DNA from: Burkholderia sp. Ac-20365
Lineage (GTDB): Bacteria > Pseudomonadota > Gammaproteobacteria > Burkholderiales > Burkholderiaceae
Length of the DNA: 64,000 nt
Direction of reading: 5' to 3'
Assembly (NCBI RefSeq): GCF_017104715.1
Contig: NZ_JAAGPI010000010.1
Span: 212,086-276,085, forward strand
The position numbers and the translations under genes are program-made. The notes below the pieces were generated by a model that saw nothing but the letters and a program-made list of their open reading frames with translations, did not search any database and had not been told where the DNA came from. Positions 9,255-17,381 of the stretch are shown here, piece after piece (position 1 is the stretch's first letter; the number at the start of each line of letters is the position of its first letter).

Positions 9255-9286
9255 CTTACTTTCTTTGCCGCCGCAAAGAAAGTAAG
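9255..9286. repeat. Hairpin in the left copy of the composite repeat
   Basis: A perfect 14-bp stem (arms 9255-9268 and 9273-9286) with a 4-base loop CGCC. Left arm CTTACTTTCTTTGC. It corresponds to the 34-bp palindrome in the right copy, with paired base changes that keep the stem intact. It lies 130 bp past the stop of the SgcJ/EcaC gene and could end or protect that transcript. Confidence 0.7.
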
Positions 9287-9780
9287 CAAAGAAAGCGGGC
9301 TAACACCGCCCGTGCTTGACCACCGCCTGAGGGCCCCCATCGGGTCTTCCGCTTCACACGGCAACTTCTCAGTCACCGCCCGTTGCCAACGCTCCGAACC
9401 TGCGCCTCACCCACTTCAAGTACCCGTAGCACAGCCAGCGGCAGCGAATGGTTGCGGCCGCCCAGGTGGCAAACTGTGTGTAGGTTGTAGTACTCCATAC
9501 CTTAGTGCTCCTACGACACCGATCGCGCTTTCGAGCCGTGACCCTGGTTTTCAGTCTGGAGTGGAGCGCATTCGGCGCGAAAGCCTACACACAGTTTGCC
9601 GCTATAGAACGTGTGAGATTTGATCGCGCGTGTGGCGACGCGGGTGTGTGAAGTGGTTGATGAGCCAATTCGAAGCGTTGGCAGCGGGCATTGAGAAGGG
9701 AGATGCCGCGAACGGGACGGGGCCGTTGGGGGCCCGTGGGCAAACGTCAAGAATTGGCGGTGTTCAGCGGCTTTCTTTTG

Positions 9781-9814
9781 CCTACTTTTCTTTGCCGCGG
9801 CAAAGAAAAGTAGG
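9781..9814. repeat. Perfect 34-bp palindrome in the right copy of the composite repeat
   Basis: Two 17-bp arms without any loop bases; left arm CCTACTTTTCTTTGCCG. It lies about 120 bp past the stop of the 2-oxoacid dehydrogenase E1 gene, the mirror-image position of the left hairpin. Confidence 0.75.
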
Positions 9815-9935
9815 TGCCGCCCCGCACAGGGGCAACCCAGGCAAACCAATAACAAATCGCGGATGCCAGCAAAAACACGAGCACACCAAACCAGGCGCCG
9901 CAAAACAACCAAACCAAACAAAACCAAACCAAAAC

Positions 9936-12650
9936 CTACTTCTCCCAAGGCGTCGCCTTACCAGCCTCAACCCGTTTGTACTGTCCACGCGCCTGCGCAA
10001 CAACATCCCGCGAAATCGAGCCATCATCAGCAAGCGCCTTCAGCGCCGCAATCACAATCGACGCCCGATCCACTTCAAAAAAAGCCCTCAGCGCCGCACG
10101 CGTATCACTCCGACCGAACCCATCCGTACCAAGCGTCACATAACGACGCGGCACATACGCGCGAATCAGCTCAGGCACAGCACGCACATAATCGGTTGCG
10201 GCGATCACCGGCCCGCGCGATGCAGCAAGCACAGAAGTCACATACGGCGTCGCCCCTGCATCATCATCGAACAACCGTTCAGCACGCTCCGCTGAAACCC
10301 CATCTCGATGCAACTCGGTGAAACTCGTCACACTCCACACGGCAGCATCGATATTCCAGTCATCCTTCAACATGCGCGCCGCCGCCTGCACTTCGCCGAG
10401 AATCGCACCCGAGCCAAGCAACTGCACTTGCGCTACTTCGTGCGCAGCGCGATCGAGCGGATACATACCCTTCAACACACCTTCGCGCACGCTATCGAAC
10501 GACGCCGCAGGCAAAGAGGGCTGCGCATAGTTCTCGTTCGTCACCGTCAGGTAATAGAACACATCGCGCTGACGTTCGATCATCTCGCGCATGCCTTCAT
10601 CGACGATCATCGCCACTTCATACGCGAACGCGGGATCGTACGCGCGGCAGTTCGGCACCGTCGATGCCGCGAGATGACTCGTGCCATCCTGATGCTGCAG
10701 ACCTTCGCCGCCAAGCGTCGTCTTGCCCGCTGTCGCGCCGATGAGAAAGCCTCGCGCGCGCTGATCAGCCGCGGCCCAGATCAGGTCGCCGATGCGCTGG
10801 AAGCCGAACATCGAGTAGTAGATGTAGAACGGCAGCATCGGCAGATCGTGCACGCTGTACGACGTCGCCGCCGCAATCCACGACGACACCGCGCCCGCCT
10901 CCGATATGCCCTCCTCCAGAATCTGGCCGCCCGTGTCTTCGCGGTAATAGAGCATCGAACCGAGATCTTCCGGCTCGTACAACTGACCGAGCGGCGAATA
11001 GATGCCGACCTGCCGGAACAGGTTCGCCATGCCGAAGGTGCGCGCCTCGTCAGCGACGACGGGCACGACGCGTGACCCAAGCGATGCATCCTTCAACAGG
11101 CTGCCGAGCATCCGCACGATCGCCATCGTGGTCGACATCTCCTTGCCGTTCGCGTCCAGCGCGAATTGTCCCCAGGCTGGCATCGCAGGCACGGTCGGTG
11201 TCTGCGATGCCGCTTTCCGCCTTCTGGGCAGATAGCCGCCAAGAGCAGCCCGGCGTGCATGCAGGTACTGCATTTCCGGGCTGTTTTCTGCGGGTTTATA
11301 GAACTTGAGCTGCTCGACGTCTTCATCGGATAACGGCAGGCGGAAGCGGTCGCGGAACGCCTTCAGCTGTTCGACGTCGAGCTTCTTCTGCTGATGCGTC
11401 GTCATGCGGCCCTGGCCGATCGAGCCCATGCCGAAGCCTTTCATCGTCTTCGCGAGAATCACGGTAGGCTGGCCGCGGTGTTTCAGCGCACGCTCGTATG
11501 CTGCATGCAGCTTGCGCACGTCATGGCCGCCGCGGCGCAAGCGGTCGATGTCGTCGTTGCTCAGATGCGCGGCGAGCGCGGCCAGTTCAGGGTTCTGTCC
11601 GAAGAAGCGCTCGCGGTTGTACGCGCCGTCATTCGCCGAGAAGGTCTGGAACTGGCCGTCGACCGTGTGCGCGAATGCGCGCAGCAACGCGCCCGTACGA
11701 TCGCGTGCAAAGAGCGCGTCCCAGTCCGAACCCCACAGCACCTTGATCACGTTCCAGCCCGCGCCCGTGAACTGCGCTTCGAGTTCGTCGATGATGCGGC
11801 CATTGCTGCGCACGGGTCCATCGAGCCGCTGCAGATTGCAGTTGATCACGAACACCAGATTGTCGAGCCCCTCGCGCGCCGCCAGCGACAACGCGCCGAT
11901 CGATTCCGGCTCGTCCATCTCGCCATCGCCGAAAAAGCCCCAAACCTTGCGGCCTTCCGTCTCCAGCAGATTGCGGTTCTGCAGGTAGCGCATGAAGCGC
12001 GCCTGGTAGATCGCGTTGATCGGCCCGATGCCCATCGAGCCCGTCGGAAACTGCCAGAAGTCCGGCATCAGCCACGGATGCGGATACGAACACAAACCCG
12101 GTCCCGCGATCTCGCGTCGATAGTGTTCGAGATGCGTCTCGTCGAGAAAGCCTTCGAGGTAAGCACGCGCATACACGCCCGGCGACGAATGCGGCTGGAA
12201 GTAGACCAGATCGCCGCCGTGCGAATCACCGGCCGCGTGAAAGAAATGATTGAAGCCCACTTCGAACAGATCGGCCGCCGATGCATAGCTCGCGATATGC
12301 CCGCCCAGTTCGCCATACGCGCGATTGGCCCGCACCACCATCGCCAGCGCGTTCCAGCGCAACGCGGCGGCGAGCTTCTCTTCGGTGTCGAGATCGCCCG
12401 GATACGGTGACTGCTGATCGACGGAAATCGTGTTCGCGTAGGGCGTCACGTTGGCGCGCGCCGTCGCCACGCCATTGCCGAGCGCATGCGCGGCCAGCCG
12501 GTCGAACAGATATTGCGCGCGCTCGATACCAACATGCTGGACGACGCCGTCGAGCGCAGACAGCCATTCGGCCGTCTCCTGCGGATCGGTGTCGATACGA
12601 GCTTGTGTGAGGGCAAGAACGGGGCGGGCACCGCTCGATAAGTCCGTCAT
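9936..12650 (-). CDS. Homodimeric pyruvate/2-oxoacid dehydrogenase E1 component (AceE/MdeB-like paralogue)
   Basis: 904 residues, the size of the single-chain AceE type E1. The thiamine diphosphate motif is GDGEMDEPESIGALSLAAREGLDNLVFVINCN; LVYFQPHSSPGVYARAYLEG, KTMKGFGMG and DGFGRSDTR are also family signatures. It would decarboxylate pyruvate or a close 2-oxoacid and pass the acyl group to an E2 lipoyl partner. No E2 (aceF) or E3 (lpd) gene lies beside it, unlike the housekeeping operon. Instead it is divergent from an Lrp regulator, the layout known for mdeR/mdeB of Pseudomonas, where MdeB is an E1-like protein assigned to 2-oxobutyrate from methionine breakdown. I infer a special-purpose E1 but cannot fix the substrate. 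Confidence 0.87.
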   Translation of the reverse strand: MTDLSSGARPVLALTQARIDTDPQETAEWLSALDGVVQHVGIERAQYLFDRLAAHALGNGVATARANVTPYANTISVDQQSPYPGDLDTEEKLAAALRWNALAMVVRANRAYGELGGHIASYASAADLFEVGFNHFFHAAGDSHGGDLVYFQPHSSPGVYARAYLEGFLDETHLEHYRREIAGPGLCSYPHPWLMPDFWQFPTGSMGIGPINAIYQARFMRYLQNRNLLETEGRKVWGFFGDGEMDEPESIGALSLAAREGLDNLVFVINCNLQRLDGPVRSNGRIIDELEAQFTGAGWNVIKVLWGSDWDALFARDRTGALLRAFAHTVDGQFQTFSANDGAYNRERFFGQNPELAALAAHLSNDDIDRLRRGGHDVRKLHAAYERALKHRGQPTVILAKTMKGFGMGSIGQGRMTTHQQKKLDVEQLKAFRDRFRLPLSDEDVEQLKFYKPAENSPEMQYLHARRAALGGYLPRRRKAASQTPTVPAMPAWGQFALDANGKEMSTTMAIVRMLGSLLKDASLGSRVVPVVADEARTFGMANLFRQVGIYSPLGQLYEPEDLGSMLYYREDTGGQILEEGISEAGAVSSWIAAATSYSVHDLPMLPFYIYYSMFGFQRIGDLIWAAADQRARGFLIGATAGKTTLGGEGLQHQDGTSHLAASTVPNCRAYDPAFAYEVAMIVDEGMREMIERQRDVFYYLTVTNENYAQPSLPAASFDSVREGVLKGMYPLDRAAHEVAQVQLLGSGAILGEVQAAARMLKDDWNIDAAVWSVTSFTELHRDGVSAERAERLFDDDAGATPYVTSVLAASRGPVIAATDYVRAVPELIRAYVPRRYVTLGTDGFGRSDTRAALRAFFEVDRASIVIAALKALADDGSISRDVVAQARGQYKRVEAGKATPWEK

Positions 12651-12770
12651 GGCGCAACTCCGGCTGAAAAGCGTAATTAGGCGTAGGTGAAAATCGCTCG
12701 AAAACGTGTAATCAGCTTACCCACGCACCCGCAAAATGTGCGTCTCTTTTGCGTCGTTGGCCGCTTTCAG

Positions 12771-12820
12771 ATAGTGTATTTATTCCTGCGGATTGACCAA
12801 ATACGGAATATTTACACTAT
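12771..12820. promoter_or_regulatory. Large inverted repeat overlapping the Lrp-family gene start
   Basis: Arms of 16 bp, ATAGTGTATTTATTCC (12771-12786) and its near complement (12805-12820), match at 14 of 16 positions around an 18-bp spacer. The right arm covers the ribosome-binding region and the first two bases of the Lrp ATG, so binding there would block its own expression, while the left side faces the divergent E1 gene. Lrp-family proteins bind such spaced symmetric AT-rich sites as oligomers. Assignment as operator is inferred. Confidence 0.6.
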
Positions 12821-13358
12821 GACTTCCGACGCAAAACCCGCCGCGCGCCAGCTGGACCGGATCGACATCGCGATCCTGCAGCAGCTTCAGCAGAACGCGC
12901 GCATCACCAACGCGGAGCTGGCGCGCGCCGTCAATCTGTCGCCCACGCCGTGTTTCAACCGCGTGCGCGCGCTCGAAAAGCTCGGCCTGTTCCGGCAGCA
13001 GGTCACGCTGCTCGACGCCGAGGCGATCGGGCTGCGCATCAATGTGTTCATTCAGGTGAGTCTCGAGAAGCAGGTCGAAGACGCGCTGCGCCGCTTCGAG
13101 CAGGAAGTGGGCGAACGCCCCGAGGTGATGGAGTGCTATCTGATGACGGGCGACGCCGACTATCTGCTGCGCGTGGTCGTGCCCGATATGCAGAGCCTCG
13201 AACGCTTCATCGTTCAGTGGCTCACGAAGATTCCCGGCGTGTCGAATATCCGCTCGAGCTTTGCGCTCAAGCAGGTGCGCTACAAGACAGCGTTGCCGCT
13301 GCCTGTGGCAGGGCTCACGCTGTCGTCGCAGGACGATGCGCCGCGTGAATGGGCATAA
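12819..13358 (+). CDS. Lrp/AsnC family transcriptional regulator
   Basis: 179 residues. The N-terminal helix-turn-helix is standard (LDRIDIAILQQLQQNARITNAELARAVNLSPTPCFNRVRALEKLGL) and is followed by the RAM/AsnC effector domain (EVMECYLMTGDADYLLRVV and LTKIPGVSNIRSSFALKQV). The ATG at 12819 matches family length; the frame extends back to 12687 without typical coding sequence. It is divergent from the E1 gene, sharing a 168-bp promoter region with a 50-bp inverted repeat. By family behaviour it probably senses an amino acid and switches the E1 gene on; MdeR of Pseudomonas is a comparable case. Confidence 0.9.
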   Translation: MTSDAKPAARQLDRIDIAILQQLQQNARITNAELARAVNLSPTPCFNRVRALEKLGLFRQQVTLLDAEAIGLRINVFIQVSLEKQVEDALRRFEQEVGERPEVMECYLMTGDADYLLRVVVPDMQSLERFIVQWLTKIPGVSNIRSSFALKQVRYKTALPLPVAGLTLSSQDDAPREWA

Positions 13359-13368
13359 CGGAGCTTGA

Positions 13369-15003
13369 TCACGTCGACGGCGTCACGCGTTCGCGCAGTT
13401 CGCGGCGGATGATCTTGCCCGTTGCCGTCATCGGCAAGGCGTCGACGAAATGGATCGTGCGCGGATATTCGTGCGCGGCGAGATGCGTCTTCACATGCTG
13501 CTGGAGCGTCTGTACGAGCGCGTCGCTCGGCTGATAGCCGGGATTCAGCACGACGAACGCAGTGACGATCTCCGTGCGCTGCACATCGGGCGCACCGACC
13601 ACGGCCGCCATGCGCACGGCGGGATGACGCAGCAGGCAGTCTTCGATCGGCGCAGGACCGATCCGGTAGCCGGCGCTCGTGATCACGTCGTCGTCGCGGC
13701 CGACGAAGCGGATAAAGCCGTTCTCGTCCATCAGGCCCATATCGCCTGTGAGCAGCCAGTCGCCGCGAAACTTGTCGCGCGTCGCGCGTTCATTGCGCCA
13801 GTAGCCGAGGAACATCACCGGGTCGGGCGCCTGAATCGCGATGTTGCCGGGCTCGCCGCGCGGCAACGTGTGCCCCGCATCATCGAGGATCGCTACGCGA
13901 TGGCCAGGCACCACCTTGCCGATCGACCCGAAGCATGGCTCGAACAGCGTCGCACATGACGCGACGACCACGTTGCATTCCGTCTGCCCGTAGAACTCGT
14001 TGATCGTCACGCCGAGCGCGCGCCGCCCCCAGCCGATCAGTTCCGCACCGAGCGATTCGCCGCCGCTGGCCACCGCGCGCAGCGACAGTGTCCAGCGTTC
14101 GGGATGCTCGATGGTGCGCATCATCTTCAACGCAGTCGGCGGCAGGAACGCATGGGTGACGGCGTGACGCTGCATCAGATCGAACGCGGCCTCTCCATCG
14201 AACTTCTCGAAACGGCGCGCAAGCACAGCGACGCCGTGATGCAAGGACGGCAGCAGCACATCGAACAATCCACCGATCCACGCCCAGTCAGCGGGCGTCC
14301 ACATCAGGCGGGCACCGTCCGGAAAGAACGCCTGCGGCATCTCCACACCCGGCAGATGACCGGGCAACACGCGATGTGCGAGCAGCGCGCCCTTAGGCTT
14401 GCCCGTCGTGCCGGACGTGTAGATGATGACAGCGGGATCGTCGGCTGCGGTCGGCTCCGCGTCGAAATGGGCCGGCGAGGCATTGAGCGCCGACCAGAAC
14501 GACTCGACCTGAAGCGCGGCGTCGGCGTGGTCGGTATCGATGCAGAAGATCGAGCGCAATTCAGGCAGACTCGCACGCACCGACGCGATCTTCTGCGCGC
14601 CAGCCAGATCCGTGACGAGCGCGACGGCACCGCTATCGGACAACCGATATTCCAGTGCATCGGGACCGAACAGCGCGAAGAGCGGCACCGCGATCGCTCC
14701 GCATTTGTACACGGCAAGATGCGCGAGCGCCGTCTCCACCGATTGCGCGATAAAGATGCCAACCCGGTCGCCCTTCTTCACGCCGCTTGCGCGCAATGCA
14801 TTGGCGAAACGGTCCGACAGCGATTTGAGTTCGTCGAAGGTATAACGCGTGGCCTGCCCTTCGCGCGTCTCGCAGATCAACGCAAGGCGGCCGCTGCCAT
14901 CGGCCCATTTGTCGCATACATCGATGCCGATGTTGTACTGCTGCGGAATGCGCCATTCGAACGCGGCAACGAGGCCTTCGTATGTGTCGGCGGCAGGAAG
15001 CAT
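13369..15003 (-). CDS. AMP-binding acyl-CoA synthetase
   Basis: 544 residues of the ANL superfamily. The P-loop-like motif VIIYTSGTTGKPKGALLAHR, the adenylate motif NEFYGQTECN, the hinge LLTGDMGLMDENGFIRFVGRDDDVITSAGYRI and the catalytic lysine segment MTATGKIIRRELR are all intact. It would activate a short or medium-chain carboxylic acid with ATP and CoA. The N-terminus (LPAADTYEGLVAAFEWRIPQQYNIGIDVCDKWA) resembles AcsA/ACSM-type synthetases rather than Acs. Two starts have good ribosome sites: 15003 (GGGAG) and 15033 (GGAG). It ends 10 bp from the convergent Lrp stop. MgtC lies upstream on the same strand. The substrate is unknown. Confidence 0.87.
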   Translation of the reverse strand: MLPAADTYEGLVAAFEWRIPQQYNIGIDVCDKWADGSGRLALICETREGQATRYTFDELKSLSDRFANALRASGVKKGDRVGIFIAQSVETALAHLAVYKCGAIAVPLFALFGPDALEYRLSDSGAVALVTDLAGAQKIASVRASLPELRSIFCIDTDHADAALQVESFWSALNASPAHFDAEPTAADDPAVIIYTSGTTGKPKGALLAHRVLPGHLPGVEMPQAFFPDGARLMWTPADWAWIGGLFDVLLPSLHHGVAVLARRFEKFDGEAAFDLMQRHAVTHAFLPPTALKMMRTIEHPERWTLSLRAVASGGESLGAELIGWGRRALGVTINEFYGQTECNVVVASCATLFEPCFGSIGKVVPGHRVAILDDAGHTLPRGEPGNIAIQAPDPVMFLGYWRNERATRDKFRGDWLLTGDMGLMDENGFIRFVGRDDDVITSAGYRIGPAPIEDCLLRHPAVRMAAVVGAPDVQRTEIVTAFVVLNPGYQPSDALVQTLQQHVKTHLAAHEYPRTIHFVDALPMTATGKIIRRELRERVTPST

Positions 15004-15070
15004 GCGTGTCTCCCAATTATTGTGTTCGCCCATGCTACTCCGCCGGCGATGCAGCGAACCACCGCGCGCT

Positions 15071-15598
15071 TCACTTCTCGCGCGGCTTTTCATTCGACGC
15101 GGCCTGTTCGTCATGCTGGTGGGGCACGGACGGTTTGATCATTCGCACGCCCGCCAGAATCACCAGCGCGACGACTGTGCTGAGAATCGCCGTCGCTTCG
15201 CGCCCGAGCCCTGCTGCGACGCCGACGCCCGCTGCCAGCCATAGACTTGCTGCCGTCGTCAGGCCGCGCACTTCGCGTTCCGCGCTGAGTTTGATGATCG
15301 CGCCAGCGCCGAGAAAGCCGATGCCCGACACGAGGCCTTGCAGCACGCGGCTCATGTTGTCCTGCGAGAAGCCGGCCTGCAACGGCACGAGTACGAACAG
15401 TGCCGAACCCGTCGCGACCAGCATGTGGGTACGCAGTCCGGCATCGCGCCCCGCCATCTCGCGCTCGAAGCCCAGCGCGCCGCCCAGCAGCAACGCAAGA
15501 CCGAGGCGCAGCACGACCTGCGTGATCGCCTTGACGTCGTTCAGATCCGAGAATTCCCGGGCCACCGTCAACCAGACTTCATGCCACAACCCGCCCAT
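15071..15598 (-). CDS. MgtC/SapB family membrane protein
   Basis: 175 residues with four or five hydrophobic segments. The core LRLGLALLLGGALGFEREMAGRDAGLRTHMLVATGSALFVLV and VSGIGFLGAGAIIKLSAEREVRGLTTAASLWLAAGVGVAAGLG are the MgtC signatures. The family is linked to growth in low magnesium and to modulation of membrane ATPases; it is not itself a proven magnesium transporter. A GGAGG site precedes the ATG at 15598. The acyl-CoA synthetase gene follows after 67 bp on the same strand, but a functional link is not evident. Confidence 0.88.
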   Translation of the reverse strand: MGGLWHEVWLTVAREFSDLNDVKAITQVVLRLGLALLLGGALGFEREMAGRDAGLRTHMLVATGSALFVLVPLQAGFSQDNMSRVLQGLVSGIGFLGAGAIIKLSAEREVRGLTTAASLWLAAGVGVAAGLGREATAILSTVVALVILAGVRMIKPSVPHQHDEQAASNEKPREK

Positions 15599-15778
15599 GC
15601 CGTCCTCCGCTGAGACAACGCGTGCGCCACACGCTCATCGGAAAGCATAATGTAATGACATCGCGAGCCGCCTGACAGGCGTCGCGATTACGTGGCCAGA
15701 TGCCCGAGACGGTTAGAGTTTTTTTCAGTTGCCTGTTGCGGCCCGCGCCCGCGACAATGCGCCAACCGAGGGAGGACT

Positions 15779-16051
15779 ATGAAGAAGTGCATTCTGTTTG
15801 CCGGCATAGGCATGCTTGCCGCGTGCACAGCGGTATCTGGCGTGGACAGAAAGCAGAACGGCTACCTCTCCGTCACGAGTCATGGACGCATCAGCCTGAT
15901 TTCGTGGAATTCCGTCCGCAACGCGGGGATCAAGCATGCCAGGGCATATTGCCGCGAACAGAACAAGGAACTGCACACCGTCGAGATCCACACCAGCGGC
16001 GTGCGTGGAGCGGGCACACAGACTGTCGAGGTCATCTTCGAATGCATATGA
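15779..16051 (+). CDS. Small putative lipoprotein
   Basis: 90 residues. The N-terminus MKKCILFAGIGMLAACTAVSG is a short signal peptide with a lipobox (LAAC), so the mature protein would be lipid-anchored at Cys16. The remainder, with LSVTSHGRISLISWNSVRNAGIKHARAYC and VRGAGTQTVEVIFEC, looks like a small secreted domain with two further cysteines that could form a disulfide. A GGAGG site 4 bases upstream sets the start. The function is unknown. A longer reading from 15692 lacks support. Confidence 0.75.
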   Translation: MKKCILFAGIGMLAACTAVSGVDRKQNGYLSVTSHGRISLISWNSVRNAGIKHARAYCREQNKELHTVEIHTSGVRGAGTQTVEVIFECI

Positions 16052-16081
16052 CAGCGGGCCCGGCTTCGCGATGACACGCGC

Positions 16082-16453
16082 TCAGTGCGTGCCCGGCGCA
16101 TCCGCGACGGTGTCGCCGAAATGGCTCGCGACGAACGCGCGCATCGCGGCGATCAGCGCTGTGGCGCCCACCTGTTCGATGGTGCTCGCGCCCGCCGGAA
16201 CGGAGCCCGTCCACGAGACATTCGCGCCCGCCGCGGCAGGCACCAGATGGATGTGCGCCCGTTCGATGATCGGGCCGCATTGCGCCCAGTCCGTGGACGG
16301 CGCAAACGCGGCTTCGAGCGCGCCGGCGGGATCGCCGTCGCAGGCGGGCTCCTCGATCCAGCAGAAGCCGTCGTCGACGCGCGGCTTCGGCAGATTGTCC
16401 GCTCGTGCAACCCAGTAATCGAGTAACGCGCCTTCCAGATCCGAAACTCTCAT
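16082..16453 (-). CDS. DUF2591 (NinX-like) domain protein
   Basis: 123 residues starting MRVSDLEGALLDYWVARADNLPKPRV after a strong GAGGAG site. The pattern of an LxYWVA start, then FAPSTDWAQCGPIIERAHI in the middle, matches DUF2591, a family best known from phage NinX proteins but also found in Burkholderiaceae chromosomes. No other phage gene is near, so it looks like a domesticated stand-alone copy. Its role is unknown. It is divergent from the SGNH hydrolase gene. Confidence 0.75.
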   Translation of the reverse strand: MRVSDLEGALLDYWVARADNLPKPRVDDGFCWIEEPACDGDPAGALEAAFAPSTDWAQCGPIIERAHIHLVPAAAGANVSWTGSVPAGASTIEQVGATALIAAMRAFVASHFGDTVADAPGTH

Positions 16454-16581
16454 CTCTGCTCCTCGTGGGGATCGTATGTGCCGAACGCAGCATCGATTGT
16501 GCATCAAGTTCGTGTTGCGCTTTATGACGCCGTAAGCTCTATTCGCGGCGACTGATATCGTCAATTCCATTGCGAGGCACC

Positions 16582-17337
16582 ATGACGCTCGACTCTCGAC
16601 AGGCCAGTCCGCGCGCCAGACGCGTACACGCGCTGGCAGCCATGTTGCTCGGCATCGCCGCGATGCACGCCGATGCGGCCACCCGCCCCGCGCACGTCAC
16701 GCGCGTGGCCGACCGGCCGATCATCATCGACGCGCAAGGCGACTCGACGATGTGGGGTTTCCAGACGTCCGACGGTTTCAACAAGTCGTGGCAAACCCCG
16801 AACAACCCGCCTGCCCTGTTGCAAGCCGCGCTGCAGGCCCGCTTCGGCCCGCAGGTGATCGTGCAGAACAACGGTGTGCCGGGCGCGACACTCGTCGATC
16901 GCGAGAAAGGCGTCAACGGATATAGCGAACCGTACGCGCGCTGGGTGGCGAACTCGCCCGCGCACATCGTGATCGTCAACTTCGCGCTCAACGATGCCGA
17001 CAATCACCTGAAAGAACCGCCTGCCGTGTTTCGCGCGCACCTGATGCGCTTTATCGAACAGTCGCGAAGCGCGGGACGCATCGTGGTGCTCGAAGAACCG
17101 AACCCGGTCGATTATGCCGTGAACCGGTCGATCGTTCCGCGCTACGTCGCCGTGGTCGATGAAATGGCGAAGCATTACCGGCTCGCGCTGATCCGGCAGT
17201 ACGGTTATATCGGCGCGATGCACGACTGGCGCGCGCTGCTGATCGACGGCGTGCATCCGACCGATGCGCTCTACCGGCTCAAGGCCGAGCGGCAGCGTGA
17301 AGTGGTCGAGCCGATCGTGGCGAAGCTGATGGAGTGA
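16582..17337 (+). CDS. Secreted SGNH/GDSL-type hydrolase
   Basis: 251 residues. A signal peptide (VHALAAMLLGIAAMHADAATR) suggests export. SGNH blocks are present: GDSTMWG with the nucleophile Ser (block I), NNGVPGATLVD with Gly (block II), NFALNDAD with Asn (block III) and DGVHPTD with the catalytic Asp-x-x-His (block V). Such enzymes hydrolyse esters, including acetyl groups on sugars, but no substrate can be read from sequence. The ATG at 16582 has GAGG (16574-16577) upstream; the frame also starts with TTG at 16570. It stands alone. Confidence 0.83.
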   Translation: MTLDSRQASPRARRVHALAAMLLGIAAMHADAATRPAHVTRVADRPIIIDAQGDSTMWGFQTSDGFNKSWQTPNNPPALLQAALQARFGPQVIVQNNGVPGATLVDREKGVNGYSEPYARWVANSPAHIVIVNFALNDADNHLKEPPAVFRAHLMRFIEQSRSAGRIVVLEEPNPVDYAVNRSIVPRYVAVVDEMAKHYRLALIRQYGYIGAMHDWRALLIDGVHPTDALYRLKAERQREVVEPIVAKLME

Positions 17338-17381
17338 TGCCTGGGTCCGCGTGTGACAGACGTCTGAGTGTAACAGCCGTC

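Larger units (their letters stand above)
9123..9935. repeat. Composite inverted repeat: two diverged copies of a non-coding element
   Basis: This 813-bp gap between two convergent genes holds two related sequences in opposite orientation. Read inward from each gene end, both copies show the same order: a T/G-rich tract, GGCATCCGCGATT (9202-9214 on the left), CCCCTGTGCGGGGCGGCAC (9237-9255), a long self-complementary hairpin (9255-9286 and 9781-9814), AACACCGCC, a GGCCCCCA block, a TGCCAACGCT block, and finally a 17-bp arm GGCAAACTGTGTGTAGG (9468-9484; its complement at 9584-9600). The central 99 bp is unique. Short ORFs across it translate to low-complexity peptides and are probably not genes. 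Such intergenic elements are common in Burkholderiaceae; a two-copy head-to-head arrangement filling a convergent gap is the notable part. Confidence 0.75.

Noticed and set aside
9119..9948. Several ORFs of 60-220 residues within the composite repeat
   Set aside because: They read through hairpins and low-complexity tracts, change frame between copies and lack ribosome sites. They fit a non-coding repeat better.
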